Of a stretch of 41,465 bases of DNA, positions 1 through 8,938 are shown in pieces. Every line of letters begins with the position of its first letter. Position 1 is the stretch's first letter. The notes beneath the pieces were generated by a model. That model made no database searches and was not told the DNA's origin. It saw only the letters and a program-made list of their open reading frames with translations. Where the stretch lies: contig JADHUM010000035.1 in assembly GCA_016784545.1 (NCBI GenBank), positions 1 to 41,465 of the forward strand. Direction: 5' to 3'. Origin of the DNA: Candidatus Neomarinimicrobiota bacterium (lineage in GTDB: Bacteria > Fidelibacterota > UBA8477 > JABMPR01). Both the position numbers and the translations under genes were made by a program.

Positions 1-279
1 CTTAGAGCCATCCTTTTTGCGCCTGATTTTATCCGTACCAAAATCGATCAAATATGGCAAGTTATTAGAAACATTGACGCTTGTTGCGATACAGCCAAAA
101 TCCAGGTGGCGTAAAACGTGGTTTATCAGGGACGACTAAGATAGCTGCTTCGGTAAAGGGTTAATTTCCCATTTAGGAAAGTTGGGAAGTTCCTGAACGC
201 TATTGATCCCAATCAAATAGTCATAGATAATTAACAAAAAGAGATTGGTTTGTTCTGGACTGCTAACTAATTTCGCTCC
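1..279 (-). other. Left edge: possible degraded minus-strand coding frame
   Basis: No intact gene is visible. On the minus strand the frame is open from about 135 to the window edge and reads like protein (for example NNLPYLIDFGTDKIRRKKDG), but it has no ATG or GTG start. The same frame continues upstream across a TAG at 136-138 into a stretch ending NFPKWEINPLPKQLS. This could be the end of a gene broken by a stop, or chance. I do not recognise the family. The upstream part overlaps the well-supported plus-strand gene starting at 280, so both cannot be intact genes. Confidence 0.2.
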
Positions 280-678
280 GTGAAATATTTCAGTACCATA
301 CTTGTGATGATGATCCTGGTAACCAGCAGTTTTGGTAATGCCACCCTGAGTGGCTTTAGTGGTTACTCCGATGAATCCCGTATCATTATCCAATGGAACA
401 CTACCTCAGAACAAGGTCTGGACGGTTTTGAAGTTCAACGTAGTACAGATGGTCATACCTTTTTCGAAATCGGATTCCTGCATGCCCAGGGTCGGGGAAG
501 TGGTTATACCTTTATTGATGATTCCATCATCGCCAAGGTTTCAGGACGAAATTACTTCTATCGTCTGAAACTCATGGATAATGATGGCAACTCTCAATTA
601 AGTGAAGTGATTACCATTCAATCAACTCTTGAGGTCGTACCACGCACCTGGGGATCTTTAAAAGCTCTCTTTAAATAA
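280..678 (+). CDS. Small secreted fibronectin-like domain protein
   Basis: This is a 132-residue exported protein of unknown specific function. The frame opens with GTG at 280. Its N-terminus, MKYFSTILVMMILVTSSFGN, is a signal peptide. The rest is one beta-sandwich domain of the fibronectin III-like kind common in FCB secreted proteins: W39 followed by SEQGLDGFEVQRSTDG, then a YFYRLKLMDNDG strand pair. In Bacteroidetes this domain usually sits just before a T9SS C-terminal sorting domain. Here the protein ends WGSLKALFK with no such domain, so it may be a stand-alone or truncated module, released or periplasmic. The upstream ribosome site is weak. A hairpin terminator follows within 30 bases, which suggests a single-gene unit. 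The start could also be a downstream ATG near 307, but that would shorten the signal peptide. Confidence 0.75.
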   Translation: MKYFSTILVMMILVTSSFGNATLSGFSGYSDESRIIIQWNTTSEQGLDGFEVQRSTDGHTFFEIGFLHAQGRGSGYTFIDDSIIAKVSGRNYFYRLKLMDNDGNSQLSEVITIQSTLEVVPRTWGSLKALFK

Positions 679-705
679 AATCAACTTACAATTGGAATGA
701 TGATT

Positions 706-732
706 ATCCGCTGAGGCGGATTTTTTGTTTTA
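706..732 (+). terminator. Rho-independent terminator after the small secreted protein
   Basis: A short GC-rich stem (ATCCGC / GCGGAT, loop TGAG) is followed directly by TTTTTTGTTTT on the plus strand. It lies 28 bases after the stop codon at 678. Confidence 0.75.
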
Positions 733-739
733 TATGGTT

Positions 740-1080
740 CATGGACATTAAGGTTACCTGCGGGGCTGTAGCTTGAACCCCGCCAACGGCGGCGGGAGGA
801 GCGAAGACCCATGGAAATCTCCAATACTCAATATGATCACAATTTTACCCAAAGGGTGAAGAAGGGTCACTCATCCGTAATGCATATAAAAAATTTTATA
901 ACGAACTTGACGAAGGGAACGAACAAGCCATATAGCAATTCGTCATCTTCGTGAATTCGTTGTAGAAAAGAATCCCTCGTACTCTGAACCTCTGGCTTCG
1001 ACCAGCCTTCGCTTCCTTCGAGAGCTTCCAGGCTACGGCTTGGCAGGCAAGCTCAGCCGCCGGTTCCAGTTGGCTGAGAT
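740..1080. repeat. Gene-free gap with GC-rich inverted repeats
   Basis: This gap of about 340 bases holds no convincing gene. At 761-782 CGGGG pairs with CCCCG, and the adjoining CCCGCC-AACG-GCGGCGGG segment forms a second hairpin to about 797. At 960-1065 a patch of short related words (CTTCGACCAGCCTTCGCTTCCTTCG, then a CAGGCTACGGCTTGGCAGGC block) resembles degenerate dispersed repeats of environmental genomes. The plus strand around 870-935 translates to a fragment (RNAYKKFYNELDEG) that faintly recalls GxxExxY-family proteins but is broken by stops. A 64-residue minus frame here is low-complexity and I do not call it a gene. Confidence 0.4.
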
Positions 1081-1788
1081 TTAATGACACTCCAGAATGG
1101 TGCGGGCTGGTTCTACCAGATAGCGATACCCATTATACAAAGTGTAGAAGCCATAGATGATTACAGAAAGTGCAGCCAATTGGGTCATGATATGACGGAA
1201 TTTAAGTTTTTTAAATAAACCCACAAAAAAGCCCAGGCTGAACAGGGCAGGAATAGTACTCAACCCAAAGATAAACATCACCAGGGCACCATAGACGGGA
1301 CTTGCCGTACTGGCCGCTGTGATGGCAAAGAAATACACAAATCCGCAGGGCAATAAGCCATTGAGCAATCCCAGCAGATAAAAGCCCAGTAGGGATTCAC
1401 TCTTTAAAAGATTTTTAAAGGCGGCTTGATACCATTTAGAGCTGGCAAAGGAAGTTTCAAATAATTTTAGTACATGCAGTTTACCCAACAGAGAAAGACC
1501 AGCAATTACCATGGCTATACCGGCTACAATCCATAGCAGACCATTGGTTGTATTATTAAAGACAACCACACCACCCAGGATTCCAAATACAGCACCCAGG
1601 ACGGTGTATGTTGTAACCCTCCCCAGCGAATAAAGTAGGTGTGAGATTGCTTGAGCCCCCCTGCTACGATCTTTTTCAAGAGAAGCAGTTGAATAGGCGA
1701 TGACGATGCCACCGCACATCCCAATGCAATGACCAAAGGATCCCATAAAGGCGATAGTAATAATGGAGATAATATTGACGGTTTCCAT
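1081..1788 (-). CDS. Sulfite exporter TauE/SafE (UreH-like) family membrane protein
   Basis: This 235-residue inner-membrane protein has about six membrane segments. Near the N-terminus it carries GHCIGMCGG (H20, C21, C25), and mid-protein GLLNGLLPCGF (P147, C148). Together these mark the UreH-like branch of the TauE/SafE/DsbD-transmembrane superfamily. That branch is often encoded beside cbb3 oxidase or copper and nickel maturation genes and is thought to move metal ions or reducing power. The start is fixed by the TAATG junction: its ATG shares one base with the TAA of the NosL-like gene, and GGAG lies inside the end of that gene. It is the last gene of the six-gene metal-type operon. The actual substrate cannot be told from sequence. 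Confidence 0.85.
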   Translation of the reverse strand: METVNIISIITIAFMGSFGHCIGMCGGIVIAYSTASLEKDRSRGAQAISHLLYSLGRVTTYTVLGAVFGILGGVVVFNNTTNGLLWIVAGIAMVIAGLSLLGKLHVLKLFETSFASSKWYQAAFKNLLKSESLLGFYLLGLLNGLLPCGFVYFFAITAASTASPVYGALVMFIFGLSTIPALFSLGFFVGLFKKLKFRHIMTQLAALSVIIYGFYTLYNGYRYLVEPARTILECH

Positions 1789-2291
1789 TATTTCTCCATG
1801 AGCTGTTTGCGGAAGTTCAAATTTGCCATGGTTTCACCCTTCAACATAGCCTGTTGCATAACTGCAAAAGCAATCAAGCCCTCCCCAGGGGTCCTGTAAG
1901 CCCCAAATCCGTACGACATGGGCGTTTGATCCGTGCGACTATACCAGGCAACTTTTCCATCAATCCACGCTCCAGAGGGCAAATCCTTGACCCAGATGAT
2001 GGCATCATCTTTAAAAGGTCTGGCACTTATCCAGGCAGCCATACAACCATGGTCATCAAAGAACCAGGTCTTTCCATCTGGAGCCACTACTTGCGAAGCA
2101 AAATTCAAATCGTTGATGAGCATGCCGCATTCACTGCACTGAAATTTTCCCACAGTCATCTTGACGGAGTCTCTATTCCTATTTCCTTCATAAACCACAG
2201 TCATCTGCTGGGATTTACCCAATAAGGAAAAAATGGTAATGATGAGCAGGATGAGAACAAGAATAACAAGTATTGGTTTGATGTTTTTCAC
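1788..2291 (-). CDS. NosL-like copper-binding protein, membrane-anchored
   Basis: This 167-residue protein has one N-terminal membrane segment (residues 5-24) and an extracytoplasmic domain. The domain begins with FQCSECGML, the CxxCGM motif (C52, C55, M57) of the NosL family. Further Cys/Met candidates are C83-M84 in DDHGCMAAW and M125 in DQTPMSYGFG. NosL proteins bind Cu(I) and support assembly of nitrous oxide reductase. Relatives without a nosZ neighbour occur and may serve other copper enzymes. No nosZ is in this window. Unlike the classical lipoprotein form, this one has no lipobox. It is translationally coupled (TAATG) to the following TauE/SafE-like gene, which supports a shared metal-handling role. 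The family call is firm; the function in this host is inferred. Confidence 0.85.
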   Translation of the reverse strand: MKNIKPILVILVLILLIITIFSLLGKSQQMTVVYEGNRNRDSVKMTVGKFQCSECGMLINDLNFASQVVAPDGKTWFFDDHGCMAAWISARPFKDDAIIWVKDLPSGAWIDGKVAWYSRTDQTPMSYGFGAYRTPGEGLIAFAVMQQAMLKGETMANLNFRKQLMEK

Positions 2292-2326
2292 GCTTTACCC
2301 CTTAAAAACAGCTACACCGAAAAGAT

Positions 2327-3694
2327 CTAATTTTCAGTGGAATAATCCAACTCCGTGGAAAGTCGATAGCGCATGACACGCTGGTGCCTGGTATCAGCTA
2401 TATAGACGATTCCAATGGCATCCACTGCCACACTGCGGGGTCCATCAAGAATATCTGCCACCTCAACCTGAAAGGTTGTATCCCTGGTGATATATTCATA
2501 CTCCGATCCAACCAATATCGAGTCGCTATAGCTGGAGTCTACAAGCACACGATTCATTCCAATATTATAGGCGAATCTGCCAGATGAATTGAACTGCTGA
2601 ATTTTATCGTGACCCGTGTCCGCGACATAAATATTTCCCAGAACATCAAGACTCACATCCGAAGCCATGTCATAGCGTTCAATTTCCATGATATCATCGG
2701 TAGAATCGGGGTCGCCATGTATGTATTCAAATCCATTGCTGCCACCTACTTTATGAACACTAAAATTTATACCCCATTGTGTGTAAAACAGGGCACCATC
2801 TTCCCCATGGGTCATTCCCCGTGGATCATTTACAGTTCCATTACCAAAACCATGTGAAACTGCACGTCCCGTAATCGTTCCGCCATAGACCAATATCTGG
2901 TCACCTGCTCCCGTTAAAAGGAGAGCCACAGGAATATATTGAAGCTCCATAATGGTGTTGGAATTCGCATCAGCGACAAAACACTGATCACCAAAGCTGC
3001 TGACACCAGTGACTTGAATATTGACAGGATCTATAAAATATCGTGCAACCCGAATGGCTTCCAGACTATCCCCAGCATCCCAGAAAGCTCGAGGTGCCAA
3101 CCAATAGTCAAGATTCTCATCAGACCATCCAATGGAGTCAATGGTCCAATTCTGCACCTGAAGTGCATTGATAGAATCGAAACCGGTTACCCACAGCAGG
3201 TCACCTGCTGGTGATTCAAGTCTTACCCTGGTTGCCACTGAATCCACACCCACATTATTAAGGTATTGATTCCAGACCATGAGACGATTGCTGCTATCTG
3301 CTATAAACAGGTTGAGACGATCGTCCTGATGAATCGCCTGTGGTGAAATATTGGCACCCGATTCATCGATAAGATTGGAGAGTGCATCAAAATGATTTCC
3401 AAAGTCGTCATTGATGACTTCCTCTCCCGTAGCGCTGATGACGTGAATAGAAGGCTGGTCATGATCAGCTACAAAAATATATCCATCAGCCCCAACCACA
3501 ATATCCCAGGGGCTGGCAAAGGCATAGCCATTTGAAACATCCCAATCTGGACTAATACGTATGTAGGATGTATTCCCAGCTCCGAATACTGGATCGAATT
3601 CAGTTGTTTCAGTGGGCAGATCAACCTTGATACCACACGCTGTGATGGCTAGAACCAGTAGCAAGACTGGAAGGTATTGTTTAAGGCGTAACAT
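2327..3694 (-). CDS. NHL-repeat beta-propeller lipoprotein
   Basis: This is a 455-residue exported lipoprotein. I start it at the ATG at 3694, which overlaps the TGA of the upstream barrel gene as TGATG; an in-frame ATG four codons earlier is possible. The signal LLLVLAITACG ends in a lipobox with C20. The body holds repeated blades such as PWDIVVGADGYIFVADHDQP, then LDVLGNIYVADTGHDKIQQF and VDAIGIVYIADTRHQRVMRY. This is the NHL pattern, giving a six-bladed propeller that usually binds proteins or carbohydrate. Its place between a TonB receptor/barrel pair and NosL suggests a surface or periplasmic accessory. There is no visible catalytic motif and no sorting domain. Confidence 0.85.
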   Translation of the reverse strand: MLRLKQYLPVLLLVLAITACGIKVDLPTETTEFDPVFGAGNTSYIRISPDWDVSNGYAFASPWDIVVGADGYIFVADHDQPSIHVISATGEEVINDDFGNHFDALSNLIDESGANISPQAIHQDDRLNLFIADSSNRLMVWNQYLNNVGVDSVATRVRLESPAGDLLWVTGFDSINALQVQNWTIDSIGWSDENLDYWLAPRAFWDAGDSLEAIRVARYFIDPVNIQVTGVSSFGDQCFVADANSNTIMELQYIPVALLLTGAGDQILVYGGTITGRAVSHGFGNGTVNDPRGMTHGEDGALFYTQWGINFSVHKVGGSNGFEYIHGDPDSTDDIMEIERYDMASDVSLDVLGNIYVADTGHDKIQQFNSSGRFAYNIGMNRVLVDSSYSDSILVGSEYEYITRDTTFQVEVADILDGPRSVAVDAIGIVYIADTRHQRVMRYRLSTELDYSTEN

Positions 3695-4665
3695 CAGAAC
3701 GACCATCCCAGACTGATATGTTCAGAACGATTTAAATCAGACATATCTGCATATGAATACCCGAAACTAAATCCAGACCATTCAATTCCCAGACCCACTG
3801 TCCAGGAGCGTACCTCATCACTAAAATGATAGCCACTTCTCAAGAATAGCATCTCATGAAATCCATACTCAATACCAAGTGAGATGTTTTCACCATTATC
3901 CACGGGGTGATTGAGCTGAATTGAGCTGGTTAATGTCTGACGGGGTGATTGGAGCCATTCGTGGGCCACACCAAGACGGAAAATTGTTGGGGGGGCAAAG
4001 GACTCGTATTCTGATTCAGTGGTATCAGTATTGGCATAAGCCCCGTTTGGGCGGGCTGGGGAACCAAAGTTCAGCAGGGATACTGCAAAGCGTAGATCTT
4101 TGTAGCCTGTCCGATAATATGTCCCCAGATCCACAAGCACACTTCGCATTGTCAAATCAGCCAGTTGTTCTTCTACCAGCTTGGTTGTGAGACCAAATGA
4201 AAAACGATCCGTCATTCTCAGTGCGTAAGTGAGTCCTAAAAGCATATCACCATAATTGAAATATTCACCGGTTCCATCAGGTCTATATTCAGTAGTTATT
4301 TCTGTTGGCGGGGCATACAGGGCCAGTGCGCTGAATCCCAGGTGATGAACGCGACCAAACTTCCAGACCCCGGCAAAGCTGCTCAACTGAAAATCTGCAA
4401 TCCATTGACTCTGATCCACCGTAATGTTGATGGCTTCATCCACCTGTGCTGCCCCGGCAGGATTCCAGAATAGACTGGATGCATCATTGGCAATGGCAGT
4501 ATAGGCTCCAGCCATTCCATGGGCTCTGGCACCAATCCCGATCTTGAGGAATGAAAAGGACGACGTTCCGGCTCTTTGACCCCCCAGGCTGGGAAAAAGA
4601 TTCCCCTGGGCAGCCAGAAACTGGGCTGAAATCAAAAAGGTAAATATGATCAGTCCTCGTCGCAT
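3694..4665 (-). CDS. PorV/PorQ-family outer-membrane beta-barrel
   Basis: This 323-residue barrel has a signal peptide cleaved at FLAA|QG (Gln20 at +1). The mature N-terminus carries the family signature GIGARAHGMAGAYTAIANDASSLFWNPAGAA, here quoted only in its first part GIGARAHGMAGAYTAIANDA, and it ends in the aromatic barrel signal HISLGWSF. PorV and PorQ are FadL-like barrels that shuttle or attach T9SS cargo in Bacteroidetes; relatives encoded in other operons have unknown cargo. The gene is coupled on both sides: its ATG overlaps the TonB-receptor stop (TGATG) and its own stop overlaps the NHL lipoprotein start. The context points to a dedicated barrel for this operon rather than the general PorV. 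Confidence 0.85.
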   Translation of the reverse strand: MRRGLIIFTFLISAQFLAAQGNLFPSLGGQRAGTSSFSFLKIGIGARAHGMAGAYTAIANDASSLFWNPAGAAQVDEAINITVDQSQWIADFQLSSFAGVWKFGRVHHLGFSALALYAPPTEITTEYRPDGTGEYFNYGDMLLGLTYALRMTDRFSFGLTTKLVEEQLADLTMRSVLVDLGTYYRTGYKDLRFAVSLLNFGSPARPNGAYANTDTTESEYESFAPPTIFRLGVAHEWLQSPRQTLTSSIQLNHPVDNGENISLGIEYGFHEMLFLRSGYHFSDEVRSWTVGLGIEWSGFSFGYSYADMSDLNRSEHISLGWSF

Positions 4666-7403
4666 CAGAATCTCAAACTCATGCCCATTTCGACCGTTCT
4701 GGGGATAGAATAGCGACCTGGATTATAGTTAGGGTCAACTCTGCGATAAAAACTATATGAAAAGATTTCTCCAGGATCATATCCCTTCCCAGTGAAAGGA
4801 TTGACAGAGGTGGGTTGTTTCACATTGAAAAGATTTTCAATTGTGCAATAGGCTTTCCACTCCAGTCCAATGACCTGAAAATATTTATTCAGCTTGAGAT
4901 CGACTGTCGTAAATGGATCAGCGGTTTCGGAGTATGGCGTATCACTCATAGGAGTCCCTAAATAATAGAGTTTGCCATCTACTTCGATAGTGGTGATATC
5001 CTTGACACCCGTGAAGCGGCGGCCCGCTTGATATTCGATCCGAGCTGATATTCCCCAGTCTTTAGGAAGTCTTAATCCGAACAGATGAGGCTGGTCCTTT
5101 TTGCCCACATTAAAGTGCAGATTGGTAAAGATGCTGAAGGGTTGATCCCAACGCAAATAATTCTCACCCAGGGGTTTCTCATCGAGGCGACCTGACTCTA
5201 CGAGAAGATTATCTAGGGGTGTGGAACTTTTACCTGTTGTAAAGCTGTAGCTCGCATTGGCGTCAGCCGAAAAATATCTGGCAAAACGGCGCTTGAAATT
5301 AACTTCGACACCACGGGATCTGGCATAGTCCATATTGATATAAATGAGATATGATATCCGACCTTCTTTAGGATGGAATGAATTGATCTTTTGACTGGTT
5401 TCATAGCCGAACATATCCTTATAAAAGGCTTTGATTTCCAGGACTTGGTTGGCATCAAATTTATGTTTAACCCCGATCTCATAGGCCACAGTTGTCTTGG
5501 GAGAAAGATTCGGATTACCAAAGAGCTGATAGGTAGCCTCCGCCGAAGAACGTAGCTTGGCATAGACATAATTAAATGTGGGAAGTTGTGAAAAATGGCC
5601 ATAGTTGAAATACAACACGTCAGAGTCAGTAACTGGATGAGATATTCCCAGTCGTGGACTTAGATGTCCCTTGCCTCTATGTCCTCCAAGTTCAAAGGTC
5701 TCAGCATAGAATTTCGCCCGTGTAGCATCTGTAATGATAGCGACGGAACTGTCAGCCACAGCGTCTTCCAGATATTGCCCAGGGAACCAATAATCATAGC
5801 GGATACCCAGATTGGCGATCATACCATCGAAGGTGATGCGGTCCTGGATATAGAAGGCGCCATAGTCAGTGGTAGCATTCCAAAAGTCATAGTTGCGACC
5901 CAAACCTGATTCACCTAACCAGGGTGAATTAATATCGATAACCTGGAGCTCTGATCGTTTATGATCATAACCTGCTTTGAAACTATGACGTTTCGAGGGC
6001 TGATAGTTGACGTCGGTAGCAATGGAAAGGTTGTCAGAGTAATAGTCATACCATCCGCTTGCATCACCGTGATCCCAGAACTCATCTCCATAACTGACGT
6101 TGATTACGCCTTCAATTTCGGGCTGCTGTAAAGAATAGTTGATTGGTTCAATGTCGGAGGTCTGCTGGTATTCCGTCCAATGCTTGTTTTGAACGGCAGA
6201 ATGGATATTGGTAAAAAAGCGACCCATGGCGATCTCAAAGAAGAGTTTTGATGAGAGGGTATGGGTATATAACAAGGAGCTAAGGATAGATTCCTTTGTA
6301 ATGGTATTATTATTGTTCAGAATATATTGATATCTGTAAGGAAATCCCCAGCCCTGATTGATATCCAAAGAATAATCGTAGGACACACTGAGTTTTTGCT
6401 GATCGTTGATGCGCCAGGTCAATTTGTAAAGTCCATGCCAATTATTTTTATTACGAGGCGCCAAACTCTCCATCCATGATTGCGAGGGAAACAGATCATC
6501 AGCCCCTGGCAGATAGGAATCGTTGAGGTTCATATAGCCATTCAGGAAAAAGCTGAATTGACCAGGAACCTTTAATCCCAGAGCATTTAAGGTTCCTGAG
6601 AAAATATCAGGACCACTCAGGGTGAATTCAACTCTGTCCTTGGTGAAAGCATCCCAGGGCAAAGCTTTCAAGCCAAAATGGTCACTGGAATAAGAGAACG
6701 TTCCATGATAGTCCTCAGAACCTTCTTTTATTCGAATGTTAATAATGCCTGACATGGCCTGACCATATTCAGCATTAAACCCCCCCGTAATCACTTCCAA
6801 TTCCTCAATGGCATCCACATTTAAGTAAAGGTTGTTGGCACTGCCTGAGAGTGGATCTTTGACTGACATGCCATCCACAATAAACATGGATTCATCAACA
6901 CGACCACCTCTGATATGGATTTCGTTATCCTGGGAGGTAATACCAGCTTGTTCAGCCAGAACATCCCCAACATTTTCCACAATATTCATTTTCAAGTCGT
7001 CAGAGGTAAGTCGGACGCTGGAAGAGGTCTGATCCACTTCAAACAGGGGACGGTCACCCTCAACCACCACTTCCTGACCCAGAGCCAGGGTGGTTTGTTC
7101 CAGCTCGATTTCTACAAAAATGGGTTCTGCAGTGCTCACAATGTTGTTGGTCTTCAGGACAACCTTATACCCAATCATGGAAAATTCTATGTCATAGGTA
7201 CCAGGAGACATGCCAGTCAGTCTGAAGCGACCATCCAGATCTGTGGCGCTGCCATAGTAGCTTCCCTTAATCATGACATTCACACCAGGAAGGGATTCGC
7301 CTGAAACAGGGTCGCTTACGTGTCCTTCAATGACACAGCTGCCCTGTCCATAAATGGAGAGAACCATGGAAAGAATTATTATGAGGGTAACCAAACTTCG
7401 CAC
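4665..7403 (-). CDS. TonB-dependent outer-membrane receptor
   Basis: This is a 912-residue receptor. After a signal cleaved at SIYG|QG it has a carboxypeptidase-regulatory-like domain (about 24-110, IEGHVSDPVSGESLPGVNVM). A plug domain follows (about 120-240, with NEIHIRGGRVDESMFIVDGM and GGFNAEYGQAMSGIINI), then a 22-strand-type barrel ending MGMSLRF. It takes a ligand across the outer membrane using TonB energy. The start is GTG at 7403, sharing a base with the TAG of the upstream lipoprotein gene (TAGTG). No SusD partner is present, so a polysaccharide receptor is less likely. With NosL and TauE/SafE downstream, a metal or metallophore ligand, as for the copper receptors NosA/OprC, is a reasonable guess, but no binding motif is diagnostic. 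Confidence 0.9.
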   Translation of the reverse strand: MRSLVTLIIILSMVLSIYGQGSCVIEGHVSDPVSGESLPGVNVMIKGSYYGSATDLDGRFRLTGMSPGTYDIEFSMIGYKVVLKTNNIVSTAEPIFVEIELEQTTLALGQEVVVEGDRPLFEVDQTSSSVRLTSDDLKMNIVENVGDVLAEQAGITSQDNEIHIRGGRVDESMFIVDGMSVKDPLSGSANNLYLNVDAIEELEVITGGFNAEYGQAMSGIINIRIKEGSEDYHGTFSYSSDHFGLKALPWDAFTKDRVEFTLSGPDIFSGTLNALGLKVPGQFSFFLNGYMNLNDSYLPGADDLFPSQSWMESLAPRNKNNWHGLYKLTWRINDQQKLSVSYDYSLDINQGWGFPYRYQYILNNNNTITKESILSSLLYTHTLSSKLFFEIAMGRFFTNIHSAVQNKHWTEYQQTSDIEPINYSLQQPEIEGVINVSYGDEFWDHGDASGWYDYYSDNLSIATDVNYQPSKRHSFKAGYDHKRSELQVIDINSPWLGESGLGRNYDFWNATTDYGAFYIQDRITFDGMIANLGIRYDYWFPGQYLEDAVADSSVAIITDATRAKFYAETFELGGHRGKGHLSPRLGISHPVTDSDVLYFNYGHFSQLPTFNYVYAKLRSSAEATYQLFGNPNLSPKTTVAYEIGVKHKFDANQVLEIKAFYKDMFGYETSQKINSFHPKEGRISYLIYINMDYARSRGVEVNFKRRFARYFSADANASYSFTTGKSSTPLDNLLVESGRLDEKPLGENYLRWDQPFSIFTNLHFNVGKKDQPHLFGLRLPKDWGISARIEYQAGRRFTGVKDITTIEVDGKLYYLGTPMSDTPYSETADPFTTVDLKLNKYFQVIGLEWKAYCTIENLFNVKQPTSVNPFTGKGYDPGEIFSYSFYRRVDPNYNPGRYSIPRTVEMGMSLRF

Positions 7404-8899
7404 TATTCGAACACCTCAAACAGGAGATAATCCATAATGGGAATAATGTTTTCATTTCCATTGCACAGATGCAGAGGCAGACTAAAAAAGATGGATTGTC
7501 CAGATCCAGGTGACGGTCTGAAAAGTTGTGCCACCGGCGGATTACCTGTCCAGGCATCATTGGTGTTGCGGGCATCCTGAAGTATAAAAAGATCCTGACT
7601 GGTCTCTCCATCAATGAGGTTTGCAGGATAAAATGCACTGACTCTTCGGGCAATCAGGGCAGAAGTCTTTAATGAAAGACTTGGCAGCGTCACAGTTGAA
7701 TCTGTTACACTCAAGTCTACCATATTGATGTCCAAACCTGTGATCATTCGTCCCGAGGGATTAATCACCCAGTTTGAGTCTATACTGGTGAAGGTATAAT
7801 CCGTATCTATTAAAATACTGGAGAGAAAAACATTTCCCCCGGCTTCCAGATAGGTACGCAAGGCACCATCGGCTCCAGATAATGAGGGTGCTTCTGAATA
7901 GTGGTACCAGACAACGGTATTGAAATAATTAAACATGGCCAACTGATCCGTTGTAGCCGCAGGTAGTGCTTTTTCGTCATAACCCAATTCAAGCTCTGAG
8001 TAATTGTCCATGCCCACAAGAGAATCCAGGATGTTTTTATAAAAAGTGTGAGTTGAGCCATCATCAAGTTTATAGTCATCAATCAGCAGGACATCCCCAA
8101 CAGGTTCTACCACACGCCAACCATTGGGGGAGGCGGTATCTGCTGAGTCTGGGAATTGTATAATATTACTGAAGGCTCCAGCAGTGTCGATGGCCTGCAC
8201 ATAAAAAATATGCTCGCCTGGTGGAATTTCAGTCAGAGTCACACTTGATATATTCCCAGGGCGATAATGCCAACTGCTGGTGCTATCCAGTCGGAATCGA
8301 ATCTGGCTGATGGTTTCCAGTCCATCGATATCAATCACTGACCAGGCAAAGGTTCGCGTGGGGAAGGTGACGTGGGTAACGTTGGGGTTGTTGCCAACTG
8401 TGGGATTACTGTTATTGGAAAACTCAATTTCTGGATGCGAATTAGCTACAGGTAAACGCAGGGTAGCAGGTGTAGGATCTAATGCGCCTTGATTGTCTTC
8501 AGCTTTAACTTCAAAAAGAAATTCATCATATGCAATCTGAAGTGGGAGAAAGAAAGTATCTGATTCAACCGTGCTGCGGGTCCAGGTATCTTCAAAATTC
8601 CAACGATAATGATAGGCTACAACTTCACCATCTGGGTCTTCTCCCCACCAGTACATGACCTGAAAACTCGTGGTCGTATCAGCAATATATCTGGTAAATA
8701 TAAAAGTGGTGTCTGCTGTTGTATCTGACAGAACCGTATCAATTCGATCAGGAGCAAAAGTCAAAAACAGGTGTGTCTCAGGAGCCGCATTCCCCAATCC
8801 TTCAGAAGGCAGATCATCAAGGAATGGATTTTCCAGAGACTCACAGGCTACGATAAATAGAAGTGCAAGCATCAAAACGATGCCTGTCCGGTATCTCAT
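7403..8899 (-). CDS. Ig-like domain lipoprotein, first gene of the TonB/NosL operon
   Basis: This is a 498-residue lipoprotein. The longest frame begins at 8980, but its first 27 codons are read from a palindromic repeat. I place the start at 8899, where AAGG precedes the ATG at good spacing and a clean signal, LLFIVAC (lipobox C19), follows. Two Ig/fibronectin-like domains come next, each with a 'WGEDPDGEVVAYHYRW' or 'VIDIDGLETISQIRFRLD' pattern. The C-terminal half has VGDVLLIDDY, FNTVVWYHY and LRTYLEAGGNVFLSS, a glutamine-amidotransferase-like fold frequent in FCB surface proteins and normally lacking the catalytic Cys. Its stop overlaps the receptor GTG (TAGTG). It may be the receptor's surface partner, in place of SusD; this is inference. 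Confidence 0.8.
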   Translation of the reverse strand: MRYRTGIVLMLALLFIVACESLENPFLDDLPSEGLGNAAPETHLFLTFAPDRIDTVLSDTTADTTFIFTRYIADTTTSFQVMYWWGEDPDGEVVAYHYRWNFEDTWTRSTVESDTFFLPLQIAYDEFLFEVKAEDNQGALDPTPATLRLPVANSHPEIEFSNNSNPTVGNNPNVTHVTFPTRTFAWSVIDIDGLETISQIRFRLDSTSSWHYRPGNISSVTLTEIPPGEHIFYVQAIDTAGAFSNIIQFPDSADTASPNGWRVVEPVGDVLLIDDYKLDDGSTHTFYKNILDSLVGMDNYSELELGYDEKALPAATTDQLAMFNYFNTVVWYHYSEAPSLSGADGALRTYLEAGGNVFLSSILIDTDYTFTSIDSNWVINPSGRMITGLDINMVDLSVTDSTVTLPSLSLKTSALIARRVSAFYPANLIDGETSQDLFILQDARNTNDAWTGNPPVAQLFRPSPGSGQSIFFSLPLHLCNGNENIIPIMDYLLFEVFE

Positions 8900-8938
8900 T
8901 GTTGACCTTAAGTTTCTCATTCTATTTTTAGTGCCCTT

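Noticed and set aside
896-1090. 64-residue minus-strand open frame next to the TauE/SafE-like gene
   Set aside because: Its translation follows the repeat words of the gap, is rich in Ala/Leu/Arg/Ser without any domain, and has no ribosome site.
1788-2291. Complete nitrous-oxide-reductase (nos) cluster
   Set aside because: Only a NosL-like gene is present; nosZ, nosD, nosF and nosY are absent from the window.
4665-8899. SusC/SusD-type glycan uptake pair
   Set aside because: The lipoprotein next to the receptor has Ig-like and amidotransferase-like domains, not the helical SusD fold, and no glycan enzymes are nearby.
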